A stretch of 52,559 nt of DNA from Phycisphaerales bacterium (GTDB lineage Bacteria > Planctomycetota > UBA1135 > UBA2386), in assembly GCA_020247305.1 (NCBI GenBank), contig JADCJE010000029.1, positions 1-52,559 on the forward strand, read 5' to 3'. Positions within the stretch are counted from its first letter, which is position 1, and each line of letters opens with the position of its first letter. Under the pieces are notes generated by a model. It was not told the DNA's origin and ran no database searches. It was given only the letters and a program-made list of their open reading frames with translations. Of the stretch, positions 1 through 8,218 are shown piece after piece. The translations under genes and the position numbers were made by a program.

Positions 1-2
1 AC

Positions 3-1406
3 GGTCTCGCCGGCCCCTACACCAACGTCGGCTCGACGACGTCCTTTCCTTGGCCGTGCGCGATCGGCGGCAACGACGTCTGGTTCGTCTACCAGTCGGG
101 CGCCGCGGGTTCGCTGACCGTCGACCTCTGCGGCCAGGCGTCGTACGACTCGGCGCTGGAGATCTTCGACGGCGCCGGCGGCTGCGGCGGCCTCGTCTCG
201 CTCGGTTGCAACGACGACACCTGCGGCCTGCAGTCGTCGGTCACGGCGACGCTCCCTGCTCCTGGCCTCTACTACGTCCGCGTCGGCGGCTACAACGGCG
301 ACACGGGCTCGTTCTCGCTCAACGTCAACGGCCCCGGCGGCGGCAGCGGCGTGCTGGCGAGCAACACTTCGCTCGGCATCGGCTGCATCCGCCAGTTCAC
401 GTCGTTCTACGAGCGGTTCCCGACGACGCCGTCGATCGACCTGTCGAACACGGCGTTCTCGATGGTCTCGACCGGCAGCGGCTACGTCGTGATCCCGTCG
501 TCGACGGCCTTCATCCCGCCGTCGGCCACGGCCGCCAATCTCGGCCTCGGTGACGACACCGAGACCGGCATCTCGCTGTCGGCGCCCTTCGCCTACCCGG
601 GCGGCACGACGACGACGCTGAACGTCTGCTCGAACGGCCACATCGCGACGGCGAGCAACGGCGCGGCCTTCGACTACACGCCGACGGCCAGCGAGTTCCT
701 CGGCTGGACCAATGCGACGTGGGCCGTCTGGCGCGACTTCATCTGCACGCCGACGGGCAACGTCAAGTTCGAGGAAGTCGGCGGCATCGCCTGCGTCACG
801 TGGGACGGCGTCATCGGCTATGTCGGCACGCAGCCAGGCACCGTGACGAGCACGTTCCAGATCCAGTTCGAGCTGGCCACGGGCAACGTCAACTTCGTGT
901 TCCAGAGCATGGACACGGTGTCGATCAGCGGCCTCACGGGCGGCGACGGCTACCTCATCGGCTACTCGGGCCCTGGCGCCAACGCCGATGGCGGCAACAC
1001 GGACATCTCGACGATCGGGGCACTGAGCCTCGTCGGCGCCGACGTCCTGCCGCTGACGCTCGCCGGCACGTCGCGCCCGGTGACGGGCACCAACTGGGGT
1101 CTGTCGGTCAGCAACATCCCGGCGACGGGCATCCTCGGCGTCGACGTGTTCGGCCTGAGCGACCCGGGCATCAACGACCTGTTCTTCCTCGGCGCGCCGG
1201 GCTGCGGCCTGCGCGCAGCGCTGGACGTCACCAACGCCTGGCTCGTGACGGGTCCGACGCACGCGTACAGCCTGTCGATCCCGAGCAACCCCGCGCTGCT
1301 GAGCCTCAACCTGTACACGACCTCGGCAGTGTTCCAGGTGCCGCAGGTGAACAGCCTCGGCGCGATCACCAGCAACGGCATCCAGGGCCTCGTCGGCAAC
1401 CTGTGA
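3..1406 (+). CDS. Secreted surface protein, PPC-like and C-terminal beta modules (5' truncated)
   Basis: The reading frame is open from the left edge, so the start lies outside the window; 467 residues are visible. The first ~115 residues look like a pre-peptidase C-terminal (PPC)-type beta sandwich: a block ending LTVDLCG, then IFDGAGGCGGL, a CNDDTC cysteine pair, and a closing strand GLYYVRVGGYNGDTGSF. A Gly/Ser linker leads to a second beta-rich region of about 220 residues. The C-terminus carries LGAPGCGL and a late SNGIQGLVG segment, a layout I associate with large extracellular planctomycete proteins. Cysteines come in pairs and Lys is rare, as expected for an exported protein. No enzymatic motif is visible. 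The likely role is as a cell-surface or secreted structural protein; the exact function is unknown. Confidence 0.8.
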   Translation, partial: GLAGPYTNVGSTTSFPWPCAIGGNDVWFVYQSGAAGSLTVDLCGQASYDSALEIFDGAGGCGGLVSLGCNDDTCGLQSSVTATLPAPGLYYVRVGGYNGDTGSFSLNVNGPGGGSGVLASNTSLGIGCIRQFTSFYERFPTTPSIDLSNTAFSMVSTGSGYVVIPSSTAFIPPSATAANLGLGDDTETGISLSAPFAYPGGTTTTLNVCSNGHIATASNGAAFDYTPTASEFLGWTNATWAVWRDFICTPTGNVKFEEVGGIACVTWDGVIGYVGTQPGTVTSTFQIQFELATGNVNFVFQSMDTVSISGLTGGDGYLIGYSGPGANADGGNTDISTIGALSLVGADVLPLTLAGTSRPVTGTNWGLSVSNIPATGILGVDVFGLSDPGINDLFFLGAPGCGLRAALDVTNAWLVTGPTHAYSLSIPSNPALLSLNLYTTSAVFQVPQVNSLGAITSNGIQGLVGNL

Positions 1407-1457
1407 GGTCGCGGCCCGCGACGCGGGCACGCTGACGCGGGGGCTGCGCTCCTGCGA

Positions 1458-1503
1458 CGCCGCGCGGCGCTTCCCGGATCCCGGGGAGCGCCGCGCGGCG
1501 TTT
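1458..1503 (+). terminator. Strong hairpin terminator after the surface protein gene
   Basis: A 20-bp stem (1458-1477 with 1481-1500) has only one G-T wobble and a 3-base ATC loop. It is followed by TTT at 1501-1503. It lies 51 bases after the stop codon of the surface protein gene. The stem is extremely G+C-rich, and the T-tract is short but present. Confidence 0.7.
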
Positions 1504-1629
1504 CAGTTGGCACGCGCGGCGGCGTGCGCGCCGCAGGGGGGAGCAATCCGAACGGGCGCCGGCGACCGCGGGCGCGCCCGTGCGCACGAATGCAGACCGG
1601 CGCGGTCGAAACGACGGCCCTGCGAAAGG

Positions 1630-1660
1630 AAAAAGCCCCCGGTCCTGAGGACCGGAGGCT
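1630..1660 (-). terminator. Rho-independent terminator of tRNA-Ala
   Basis: Read on the minus strand, a 12-bp stem (1649-1660 with 1634-1645, one U-G wobble) with a 3-base loop is followed by a run of five Ts (1634-1630). It starts 9 bases after the encoded CCA of the tRNA gene, so it is a textbook intrinsic terminator for that transcript. Confidence 0.8.
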
Positions 1661-1668
1661 TCTCGATC

Positions 1669-1744
1669 TGGTGGAGTCGAGGGGAGTTGAACCCCTGACC
1701 TACGCATTGCGAACGCGTCGCTCTACCAACTGAGCTACGACCCC
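1669..1744 (-). tRNA. tRNA-Ala (anticodon CGC)
   Basis: The minus strand folds into a full cloverleaf: acceptor GGGGTCG pairing with CGACTCC, D arm GCTC/GAGC, anticodon stem ACGCG/TGCGT around loop TTCGCAA, and T arm AGGGG-TTCAACT-CCCCT. The loop gives anticodon CGC, which reads the GCG alanine codon. The third acceptor pair is G3-U70, the classic alanine identity element. The 3' CCA is encoded in the DNA. The gene stands alone, with an intrinsic terminator directly downstream. Confidence 0.95.
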
Positions 1745-2031
1745 GTAGCGATCGGGGCGGACACCGTAGCGAGCGAACCCGGCGAGGTAAAGGGAATCCT
1801 CGCCGACCGCACCGCCGTGGCCCACGCCGCCGCGGCCGGCGCGTGGACCCGACGGCATCGGCGCATGCGCGGCTTGGCGCGGTCGAGCCCGCCGCGGCTT
1901 CGGCTCGTCGTCCGCCCGCATGCCGCCCTGCGATGCGCGGCGTCCCCCCGTCTCCGAGTTGGACACAAGGTCGACGCCGCTGCCTGCCGATCTACAGAAC
2001 GATTCGAGGGGAACGACTCCAGCAAGCAACC

Positions 2032-2871
2032 ATGGTCGAGCAAGCGCAACCGTCGGCGTCTGGGAAGCGGGCGACGATCTTCGCAGTGACTTCAGGCAAG
2101 GGCGGCGTCGGCAAGACGTCGCTGTCGGTCAACCTCGCGTGCGAATTCAGCCGACGCGGGCATCGCACCATCATCGTCGACACCGACCTCGGACTGGCGA
2201 ACGCGCACATCCTGGCCGGCATCAAGCCGGCGCGCACGCTGTCCGACTACATCGACGGCAAGGCCGAGCTCGCCGACATCATCGAGACCGGGCCGTGCAA
2301 GGTGAAGTTCATCACCGGCGGCAGCGGCGTGAAGGAGATGGCGAACCTCGACGACAACGGCCGCGCCCGCATCTGCCTCGCCGTCGAGGAGCTGGCGCCG
2401 TTCTGCGACGTCATCCTGCTCGACACCGGCGCCGGCGTGTCGAAGGGGGTCACCGACTTCGTCAGCATCGCCGACCACACGATCCTGGTCACCACGAGCA
2501 ACTTCGCCGCGATCGCCGACGCGTACGGCATCGTCAAGGTGATCGTGCAGGACGGCTTCCGCAAGCCGATCCACTGCGTCGCCAACCGCGTCCGCTCGCC
2601 GGAGGAGGCCGAGCAGGTGTTCCTCAAGCTCAAGGGCTGCACCGAGCGCTTTTTGCAGTTCGAACTCAACTGGCTCGGACTGATGCCGGAAGATAGCTCC
2701 GTTGAGGGCGCCGTCTTGAAGCGCGCGCCCTTCAGCGAGGTCTTCCCGAACAGCGTCGCGACGCGGTACCTGGGCAAACTGGTGTCCGCGCTCGAACGCT
2801 ACGTCGGGGACGGCAAGCCGGCGCAGCCGGCCGCGCCGCCGCAGCCGGCACAGCCGGCGGCGAAGGCCTGA
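2032..2871 (+). CDS. MinD/ParA-family P-loop ATPase (FlhG/YlxH-like)
   Basis: This 279-residue protein is a deviant-Walker ATPase. The motif SGKGGVGKTS sits at residues 21-30 with signature Lys23 and catalytic Lys28. A switch I region VDTDLGLANAHI and the Walker B-like ILLDTGAGVSKGV follow. Such proteins dimerise on ATP and position cell machinery: flagella, poles or septum. The LGLANAHILAG pattern is closest to FlhG/FleN (MinD-like regulators of flagellar number). No flhF or other flagellar gene is nearby, so the partner is unknown. ATG at 2032 is chosen because the motif begins about 20 residues later, as in the family. A weak purine run (GAGGGGA) lies about 20 bases upstream. The C-terminal tail is Pro/Ala-rich. 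An HU-like gene follows 66 bases downstream. Confidence 0.85.
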   Translation: MVEQAQPSASGKRATIFAVTSGKGGVGKTSLSVNLACEFSRRGHRTIIVDTDLGLANAHILAGIKPARTLSDYIDGKAELADIIETGPCKVKFITGGSGVKEMANLDDNGRARICLAVEELAPFCDVILLDTGAGVSKGVTDFVSIADHTILVTTSNFAAIADAYGIVKVIVQDGFRKPIHCVANRVRSPEEAEQVFLKLKGCTERFLQFELNWLGLMPEDSSVEGAVLKRAPFSEVFPNSVATRYLGKLVSALERYVGDGKPAQPAAPPQPAQPAAKA

Positions 2872-2924
2872 GGGAAGGGGCATCCGACACTGGGCAAAGG
2901 GGCGAGAGCCCGCATCAAGAGGCA

Positions 2925-2931
2925 AGGGGAG
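2925..2931 (+). promoter_or_regulatory. Ribosome binding site of the HU-like gene
   Basis: The purine run AGGGGAG ends 6 bases before the ATG at 2938. It is one of the few clear Shine-Dalgarno sequences in the window and fixes the start of the HU-like protein. Confidence 0.6.
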
Positions 2932-2937
2932 AGTTTC

Positions 2938-3348
2938 ATGACGCGCACCACCAACCAGAATGCAGTGCAGAACACGGCCGACACCGAGACCGACGCGTTC
3001 GGTCGTCAGGCCAACAAGGGCATCCTCGCCGACCAGGTCGCCGAGGAACTCAACGTGCCGCGCCGCACTGCCGCCCGCGTCCTCGACGCGGTGCTCGACG
3101 CCGTCAGCGACCTGCTGCGCGGCCGCGGCAAGGTCGCGGTCAAGGGCTTCGGCACGTTCGAGCGGCGCATCCGCAAGGGCCGCGCCTACAAGCACCCGCT
3201 GACGGGCGAGAGCATCGACGTCGCCAACAAGGAGACGATCATCTTCAAGCCCAGCGACCAGCTGATCATCGACACGCGCACGGACGCGCCGGCGCGGCCG
3301 AAGAAGGCCCAGGGCAGCAGCACGGACGACATCCTGTTCCAGGGCTGA
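2938..3348 (+). CDS. HU/IHF-family DNA-binding protein
   Basis: This 136-residue protein has the HU fold in the middle: helical dimerisation region with ADQVAEELNVPRRTAARVLDA, then KVAVKGFGTFERR, the family's GxFxxxxR signature, and the DNA-grasping beta arm with a KHPLTGE segment. HU-type proteins bend and compact DNA. Compared with a standard ~90-residue HU it carries about 28 extra N-terminal residues rich in Asn/Thr and a polar C-terminal tail of about 20. The arm tip is KGRAYKHPLTG rather than the usual RNPxTG, so DNA bending may differ from classical HU. It sits after the MinD-like ATPase and could be co-transcribed with it. A long hairpin follows downstream. Confidence 0.9.
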   Translation: MTRTTNQNAVQNTADTETDAFGRQANKGILADQVAEELNVPRRTAARVLDAVLDAVSDLLRGRGKVAVKGFGTFERRIRKGRAYKHPLTGESIDVANKETIIFKPSDQLIIDTRTDAPARPKKAQGSSTDDILFQG

Positions 3349-3386
3349 ACCGCTGCGGCGGGACGCGGCGCCGAAGCGCCGTGCGC

Positions 3387-3423
3387 ACGGGGGAGTCGAC
3401 GCCGCAGGCGTCGACTCCCCCGT
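3387..3423 (+). terminator. Perfect 17-bp hairpin after the HU-like gene
   Basis: The inverted repeat 3387-3403 / 3407-3423 is perfect over 17 bp with a 3-base GCA loop. There is no T-run on the plus strand, so it may be a factor-assisted terminator or an mRNA-stabilising end. It lies between the HU-like gene and the nitrilase-family gene. Confidence 0.5.
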
Positions 3424-3498
3424 CGCCATTCCGGCCGCAGCGCTGGCGCCGCGCCGGCGAAGTGGCGCGGCGGGAGGGTCGCGATATCGTCGCGCTCC

Positions 3499-4383
3499 GT
3501 GCCCAACGCCGACCGTGAGTTCCAGGCCGCCTGCGTGCAGTTCGACGTGCGCCCGGGCGACGTCGCCGCCAACAAGGCGGCGATGTGCGCAGGCATCGAG
3601 GAGGCGGTCGGCGCCGGCGCGCGGCTGTGCGTGCTGCCCGAGCTCTGGGCGACGTCCTTCCTGCCCCAGTTCGACGACGACGTGGTGCGGCAAGCCGAAG
3701 CCGCCGAGGCAGAACTGCGCGAACTGTCGCACGGCCTGCGCCTCGTCGTCGTCGGCAGCAACCTTGAGGTCGTCGGCGGCGAGGTCTTCAACACCGCGCA
3801 GGTCTGGGACGGCGGTGAGCTGCGCGGCTCGTACCGCAAGATCCACCTGTTCTCGCCCAACCTGGAGCACCGCCGCCACGCCGCCGGCGCGTCGCCCTGC
3901 GTCGCCGAGACGTCGCTCGGCCGCCTCGGCGTGCTGATCTGCTACGACCTGCGCTTTCCGGAACTTTCGCGCTACTACTTTCACCGCGGCGTCGAAGTGC
4001 TGGCCGTGCCGGGCCAGTGGCCGGAAGCGCGGTCGCAGCACTGGCGCACGCTGCTGCGCGCCCGCGCCATCGAGAACGAGTGCTTCGTCGTCGGCTGCAA
4101 CCGCACCGGCCAGGAACCCTCGCAACGCAACGGCGAGCCGATGACGTTCCCGGGCGACGGCCGCATCGTCGATCCGATCGGCGACGTGCTCGCCGCGGGC
4201 TCCGGCGACGCCGGCGCGATCGTCGCAGCGATCGAGCCGCGCAAGGTGCGCACCATGCGACGCATCCTGCCGATCGCGCGCGACGTGCGCCCCGACGTCT
4301 ACGCGCAGCTGTTCGCCGAGACGCTGCCGATCATGCAGTCACAGCAGCGGCCGCCGCGCACAGCCGACGGCGACGCCGACTGA
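3499..4383 (+). CDS. Carbon-nitrogen hydrolase (nitrilase superfamily, omega-amidase-like)
   Basis: This 294-residue protein has the complete Glu-Lys-Cys triad of the nitrilase superfamily: Glu48 in LPELWA, Lys114 in YRKIHLF and Cys148 in LICYDLRFPE. The family hydrolyses amide or nitrile C-N bonds in the cytoplasm. The YDLRFPELSR block and overall length match the Nit2/YafV omega-amidase branch (alpha-keto acid amides) better than true nitrilases; that substrate is an inference. The GTG start at 3499 directly precedes the N-terminal beta strand (QAACVQFDV), leaving only a few extra residues. It converges on the sigma-factor gene, with 54 bases between their stop codons. Confidence 0.88.
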   Translation: MPNADREFQAACVQFDVRPGDVAANKAAMCAGIEEAVGAGARLCVLPELWATSFLPQFDDDVVRQAEAAEAELRELSHGLRLVVVGSNLEVVGGEVFNTAQVWDGGELRGSYRKIHLFSPNLEHRRHAAGASPCVAETSLGRLGVLICYDLRFPELSRYYFHRGVEVLAVPGQWPEARSQHWRTLLRARAIENECFVVGCNRTGQEPSQRNGEPMTFPGDGRIVDPIGDVLAAGSGDAGAIVAAIEPRKVRTMRRILPIARDVRPDVYAQLFAETLPIMQSQQRPPRTADGDAD

Positions 4384-4437
4384 CCGCCGCAGCAGGCGTC
4401 TGCGGACGACCATCGCCGTCCGCAGAGGCCGTGGCGG

Positions 4438-5646
4438 TCACTCGACGAAGGCCTGCAGTTGCCGCAGCTTCGCCGGCCGCTTGATGCGCCCGATCGCCGC
4501 GTTCTGCAGTTGGCGCACGCGCTCGGCCGTGATGCCGAGGTCGATGGCGATCTCGCCGAGCGTCTGCGGCTCGCCGCCGTCGAGACCGAAGCGCCGCGAC
4601 AGGATGCGCTGCTCGCGCTCGGGCAGGTCCGCCATCACGCCCGCGAGCGCCTTGCCGAGGTCGCCGACCGGCACCGTGTCCGGCACCGGGATGGCGTTCT
4701 CGTCGGGCAGCCGGGTGGCGAGCGAGCCGCCCTGCTCACCCGGTTGCTCGGCGTCGAGGCTGACGGCGTAGCGACGCGTCGCCAACACCCACTCGACCTT
4801 GCTGACCGGCACGCCGATGCGCTCGGCGATCTCGGTCGGCGAGAAGGTGCGCCCCATGCGGCTGCCCTCCTCCTGCACGCGGCGGATCTTGCCGAGGATC
4901 TTCTGCACCCAGATCGGCACGCGGACCGTGCGCGAGCTGTTGTAGAGCATCTTGAGCACCGCCTGGTGCACCCAGAACTGCGCGTAGGTGCGGAACCGGA
5001 CGTCGCGGCGCCAGTCGAAGCCGTCGATGGCCTGGAACAGCGACGCGTTGCCTTCCTGCACGAGGTCGGCCGTGTCGACGCCGAGCCCGCGGTAGCGGTT
5101 GACCGTGGTCAGCACGAGGTAGAGCGCACCCTCGACGTAGAGTTGCCGCAGGTCCTCGAACTGGCGGACGATCGCGGCGAACCACGCGGCGTCGAGGCCG
5201 CGGACCGCCGGTCGCCGCTCGGCCGCGGCGATCACGACGCTCGCCGGCTGCTTCAGCAGTTCGTCGGCCTCGGCCAGCGGCATGCCGGTGCGCAGGAACC
5301 CGTCGCGGACGACGGCGGCCAGGAATTCGTGGCGACGCGCCATGCGGAACTCCTCCGCCCGGTCCATGGCAGCGACCCGTCGCAGGTCGTGCTGGTACAT
5401 GGCCTCCCGGACGTCCGGCATTTCTGGCAGGGCTGCCACATTAGCAGCCGACAGCCGCTGCAGGCGGTACATGTCGAGGTCGACCGTCGCCCTGGCGCGC
5501 CGGAAGGCGTCGACCCACTGAGCGACCGTCGCCTCGAAGCGATCGGTGGCCACGTCGAGCATGGCATCGAGTGTCGCAACCTCAACCTTTTGTTGGGGTT
5601 GCAGCCTCGAGGGGGTTACGGCTGCGAGCAGTTTGGCGAGCACCAT
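4438..5646 (-). CDS. RNA polymerase sigma-70 family factor
   Basis: This 402-residue factor has sigma region 2 (core binding DLVQEGNASLFQAIDGFDW, then the -10 recognition helix RTYAQFWVHQAV), region 3 (helix starting FSPTEIAERIG) and region 4 (DLPEREQRILSRRFGL with helix-turn-helix TLGEIAIDLGITAERVRQL). The ~180-residue N-terminal part is helical and unlike the usual regions 1.1/1.2. The -10 helix differs from housekeeping factors (WVHQAVLKML instead of WWIRQAI), so this is probably an alternative group 2/3 factor, not the primary one. ATG at 5646 is chosen because AAGGTG lies 5 bases upstream; a TTG 105 bases further up is open but lacks such a site. It follows a secreted-protein gene on the same strand by 141 bases. 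Confidence 0.85.
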   Translation of the reverse strand: MVLAKLLAAVTPSRLQPQQKVEVATLDAMLDVATDRFEATVAQWVDAFRRARATVDLDMYRLQRLSAANVAALPEMPDVREAMYQHDLRRVAAMDRAEEFRMARRHEFLAAVVRDGFLRTGMPLAEADELLKQPASVVIAAAERRPAVRGLDAAWFAAIVRQFEDLRQLYVEGALYLVLTTVNRYRGLGVDTADLVQEGNASLFQAIDGFDWRRDVRFRTYAQFWVHQAVLKMLYNSSRTVRVPIWVQKILGKIRRVQEEGSRMGRTFSPTEIAERIGVPVSKVEWVLATRRYAVSLDAEQPGEQGGSLATRLPDENAIPVPDTVPVGDLGKALAGVMADLPEREQRILSRRFGLDGGEPQTLGEIAIDLGITAERVRQLQNAAIGRIKRPAKLRQLQAFVE

Positions 5647-5651
5647 GACGG

Positions 5652-5657
5652 CACCTT
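5652..5657 (-). promoter_or_regulatory. Ribosome binding site of the sigma factor gene
   Basis: On the minus strand AAGGTG is followed by a 5-base spacer and the ATG at 5646. It favours this start over the open TTG further upstream. Confidence 0.5.
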
Positions 5658-5787
5658 GTGGGCGCGTTCGACCTTGCCACTGCGGCGGATGCAGCGCCCT
5701 GGCCGAGTTGGCCGAACGCCCATCCACCGCGAACGCACCCGACACGAACAAGTGCCGTGCCGTACTCCTCGACTGTTGCCGGAATCC

Positions 5788-6711
5788 CTACTTGCGACGG
5801 AGCAGCAGCAGCCCGAGCACGACCGCCGCAACCGCGCCGCCAACCAACAGGCCTACCGGCACCCCACCGGCCTCGTCGACCGTGGGCTGGGACGACTCCG
5901 CCGGCGGCGGCTCTGCCGCAGTCGGCGCCGCGGTGGCTGGCGTGGTGTCGGCGACGAGGACCCGGCCGGTGAGCGGGCGATCCAGGCCGGCGACGGGGGC
6001 GGCGCCGGGGGCGGCTGACGGTGTGCCGGTCGTCGGGGCCTCGGCCGGCGGGGCACTCCCGCCGCGCGCCAATCCGCGCACCTCAGGATCCGCCACCCGA
6101 CCGACCTCGATCTCCATCGACACGCGGTCGACGAAGCGACCGATCGGCTGGGCCGTGTTGCCGTCGAAGAGGTCGAACCGCATGTCGACCGCGGCGACGT
6201 GCTTGCTGCCGAGCGCGGCGTCCCCGGCCATCGCCACCGGCACTTCGAAGACGGCGTAGTTGTCGTAGACCGGCCGACCGAGGTACGCCGCGGCGAGCCG
6301 TCCCGGTCCGGCAGGCTGCGGGCTCAGCGCACCCAGCGTCAGGCTGCCCTGCGCCGTCGGCCCGACCATTTCTAGGGGCGCGGGCGATGGCAGCACGGTG
6401 TTGCCGCGGAGCGCTGCGAGCACCCGCAGGGTGCCGGACTGACCGGGCATCAACTTCGCGGGCACCACCGACAGCTGGAACGAGCAGTACGCGCCGGCGC
6501 CGCTGGTGATGTTGCGCGCCAACCGCTGCTCGGGCGTCAGGTTCTCCTCCGCCTCCTTCTCGCCGGCCTCGCCCCGCATGCCCTTGCCCTCCTTCATCCG
6601 GCGCTCGACCTCGGCGCCGCGGACGTCGGCTTCGCCACCGACCTCCTCGACCTGACAGGGAAGCAGTGCGACCAAGAGGGTGGCGGCGGCGATGGCGCGA
6701 AGCAGCAGCAT
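5788..6711 (-). CDS. Secreted, C-terminally anchored hypothetical protein
   Basis: This 307-residue protein has an N-terminal signal sequence (MLLLRAIAAATLLVALLPC, possible lipid attachment at Cys19 but a poor lipobox). A charged Glu/Lys-rich stretch follows, then a domain of about 160 residues with strand-like segments (CSFQLSVVPAKLMPGQSGTLRV). An Ala/Pro/Thr linker leads to one C-terminal membrane helix ending in LLLLRRK. The KLMPGQSGTLRVLAAL text resembles the N-terminal domain of thiol:disulfide interchange (DsbD-like) or immunoglobulin-type modules, but I do not recognise it firmly. ATG at 6711 is chosen for the signal peptide. It is divergent from mrp and could be an upstream member of a transcript with the sigma factor. 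Confidence 0.65.
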   Translation of the reverse strand: MLLLRAIAAATLLVALLPCQVEEVGGEADVRGAEVERRMKEGKGMRGEAGEKEAEENLTPEQRLARNITSGAGAYCSFQLSVVPAKLMPGQSGTLRVLAALRGNTVLPSPAPLEMVGPTAQGSLTLGALSPQPAGPGRLAAAYLGRPVYDNYAVFEVPVAMAGDAALGSKHVAAVDMRFDLFDGNTAQPIGRFVDRVSMEIEVGRVADPEVRGLARGGSAPPAEAPTTGTPSAAPGAAPVAGLDRPLTGRVLVADTTPATAAPTAAEPPPAESSQPTVDEAGGVPVGLLVGGAVAAVVLGLLLLRRK

Positions 6712-6880
6712 GGCAGGATGGCGGTTGGTCGGGTTGGCGTCGGAGCGCAACGAGGCAATCCTAGCCAATAGGGCACGACCTCGGACGCGGCGAGGGGCTG
6801 GTTCTTCCCGGTATGGGCCGGTCGGCGCCACTTCGCAGCTTGAAAGGGCCCCATTTTGTGGCTAGTCACAGCCCCCCCAC

Positions 6881-7945
6881 ATGCCCGTTCCGACCGCCTC
6901 GCCGACCGAAGCCGCCGTCCTTGACGCCCTGCGCGCCGTCCAGGACCCGGACCTGCACCAAGACATCGTCACGCTCGGGTTCGTCAAGGACCTGCGCGTG
7001 TGCGGCGACCAGGTGGCCTTCCAGATCGAACTGACGACCCCCGCCTGCCCGGTCAAGGACCTGATGAAGGGCCAGGCCGAGCGCGCCGTGAAGGCGCTGC
7101 CCGGCGTCGCCGGCGTCGCGATCGAGATGACGGCGCGGGTCACGGCCAGCCGGCCGGTACTCGGCAACAAGGGCGTCATCCCAGGCGTCAAGAACGTCGT
7201 CGCGGTGTCGTCGGGCAAGGGCGGCGTCGGCAAGTCGACCGTCGCGGTCAACCTCGCCTGCGCCCTGCGGCAGACGGGCGCGCGGGTCGGCATCCTCGAT
7301 GCCGACGTCTACGGCCCGAACGTGCCGCTGATGCTCGGCGTCAGCGGCCAGCCCGCCGTCGTCGACAAGAAGATCGTGCCGTTCGAGCGCCACGGCCTGC
7401 AGGTCATGTCGATGGCCCTGCTGATCGCCGAGGACCAGCCGGTGATCTGGCGCGGCCCGATGCTGCACAGCGCCGTGCGCCAGTTCCTCTTCGACGTCGC
7501 CTGGCACGACCTCGACTACCTCGTCGTCGACCTGCCGCCGGGCACCGGCGACGCCCAGCTGTCGCTGAGCCAACAGGCGCACCTGATGGGCGCCGTCATC
7601 GTCACGACGCCGCAGGACGTGTCCGTCCTCGACGTGAAGAAGGCGATCCGCATGTTCCAGACCGTCAACGTGCCGATCCTCGGCGTGGTCGAGAACATGG
7701 CGTGGTTCAGCCCGCCGGGCAGCAGCGAGCGGTACCATCTCTTCGGGCAGGGCGGCGGCGCCAAGATCGAACGCGAGTTCGGCGTGCCGCTGCTCGGCCA
7801 GATCCCGATCGAGATCGCCGTCCGCGAAGGCGGTGACGGCGGCAACCCGATCGTCGTCGCGGCCCCTGCCTCGGCCAGCGCCAAGGCGATGACCGAGATC
7901 GCCGGCAAGGTCGCGCAACGCATCAGCATCCTGAACGCAGAGTGA
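6881..7945 (+). CDS. mrp: Mrp/ApbC-type Fe-S cluster carrier ATPase
   Basis: This 354-residue protein has an N-terminal MIP18 (DUF59) domain (about 8-90, with the conserved Cys56 in TTPACPVKD) followed by a MinD-like ATPase domain with SGKGGVGKST at 111-120, DADVYGPNVP and the VVDLPPGTGD block. Mrp/ApbC/Nbp35 proteins carry Fe-S clusters to target apoproteins. In most members a CxxC near the C-terminal part bridges a cluster between two subunits. Here the equivalent loop after ENM reads AWFSPPGSSERYHLFG with no cysteine, like forms I recall from cyanobacteria. The next gene, 4 bases downstream, is a small CxxC protein, so the two are almost certainly co-translated. Confidence 0.93.
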   Translation: MPVPTASPTEAAVLDALRAVQDPDLHQDIVTLGFVKDLRVCGDQVAFQIELTTPACPVKDLMKGQAERAVKALPGVAGVAIEMTARVTASRPVLGNKGVIPGVKNVVAVSSGKGGVGKSTVAVNLACALRQTGARVGILDADVYGPNVPLMLGVSGQPAVVDKKIVPFERHGLQVMSMALLIAEDQPVIWRGPMLHSAVRQFLFDVAWHDLDYLVVDLPPGTGDAQLSLSQQAHLMGAVIVTTPQDVSVLDVKKAIRMFQTVNVPILGVVENMAWFSPPGSSERYHLFGQGGGAKIEREFGVPLLGQIPIEIAVREGGDGGNPIVVAAPASASAKAMTEIAGKVAQRISILNAE

Positions 7946-7949
7946 ACCC

Positions 7950-8186
7950 ATGAACAACCCGACCAACACGACCCCGACGGCCGCCACGGCCCGTTTCACC
8001 ACCAAGTCGACGATGCTGGAGTGCCTGACGGCCGACCCGTCGCTCGGCATGGTGCTGATGCGCGACTTCCACCTCGGCGGCTGCCGCAACTGCGGCTTCA
8101 ACCCGCACGACTCGATCGAGACCGTCGCGATGCAGAACGGCATCCCGACCGACCGCCTGCTGGCGGCGATGAACCGCCAGGGCTGA
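7950..8186 (+). CDS. Small DUF1858/ScdA-N-like CxxC protein
   Basis: This 78-residue cytoplasmic protein begins 4 bases after the mrp stop. After a Thr/Asn-rich start it has a helical segment (MLECLTADPSLGMVLM) and the loop GGCRNCGFNPHDSIETVA, followed by a final helix. The layout matches the DUF1858 / hybrid-cluster-associated redox disulfide domain, where a CxxC sits in a short four-helix fold. These domains are linked to Fe-S and nitrosative-stress proteins, but their activity is poorly known. Tight coupling to an Mrp that lacks its own CxxC makes a partnership attractive, but that is inference only. Confidence 0.8.
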   Translation: MNNPTNTTPTAATARFTTKSTMLECLTADPSLGMVLMRDFHLGGCRNCGFNPHDSIETVAMQNGIPTDRLLAAMNRQG

Positions 8187-8218
8187 GAGCCTGAGAACCC
8201 GGCAAGCATTCACTGCAC

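Noticed and set aside
1669..1744. tRNA-Ala as the integration site of a mobile element
   Set aside because: No integrase, direct repeat of the tRNA end or foreign-looking genes follow it.
6840..6868. A TTGAAA plus TAGTCA promoter for mrp
   Set aside because: The -35-like box and 17-base spacing are fine, but the -10 box matches too poorly to claim in a genome with unknown promoter style.
7690..7745. A frameshift hiding the CxxC of Mrp
   Set aside because: The surrounding residues align without gaps to CxxC-less Mrp forms, so the lack of Cys looks genuine.
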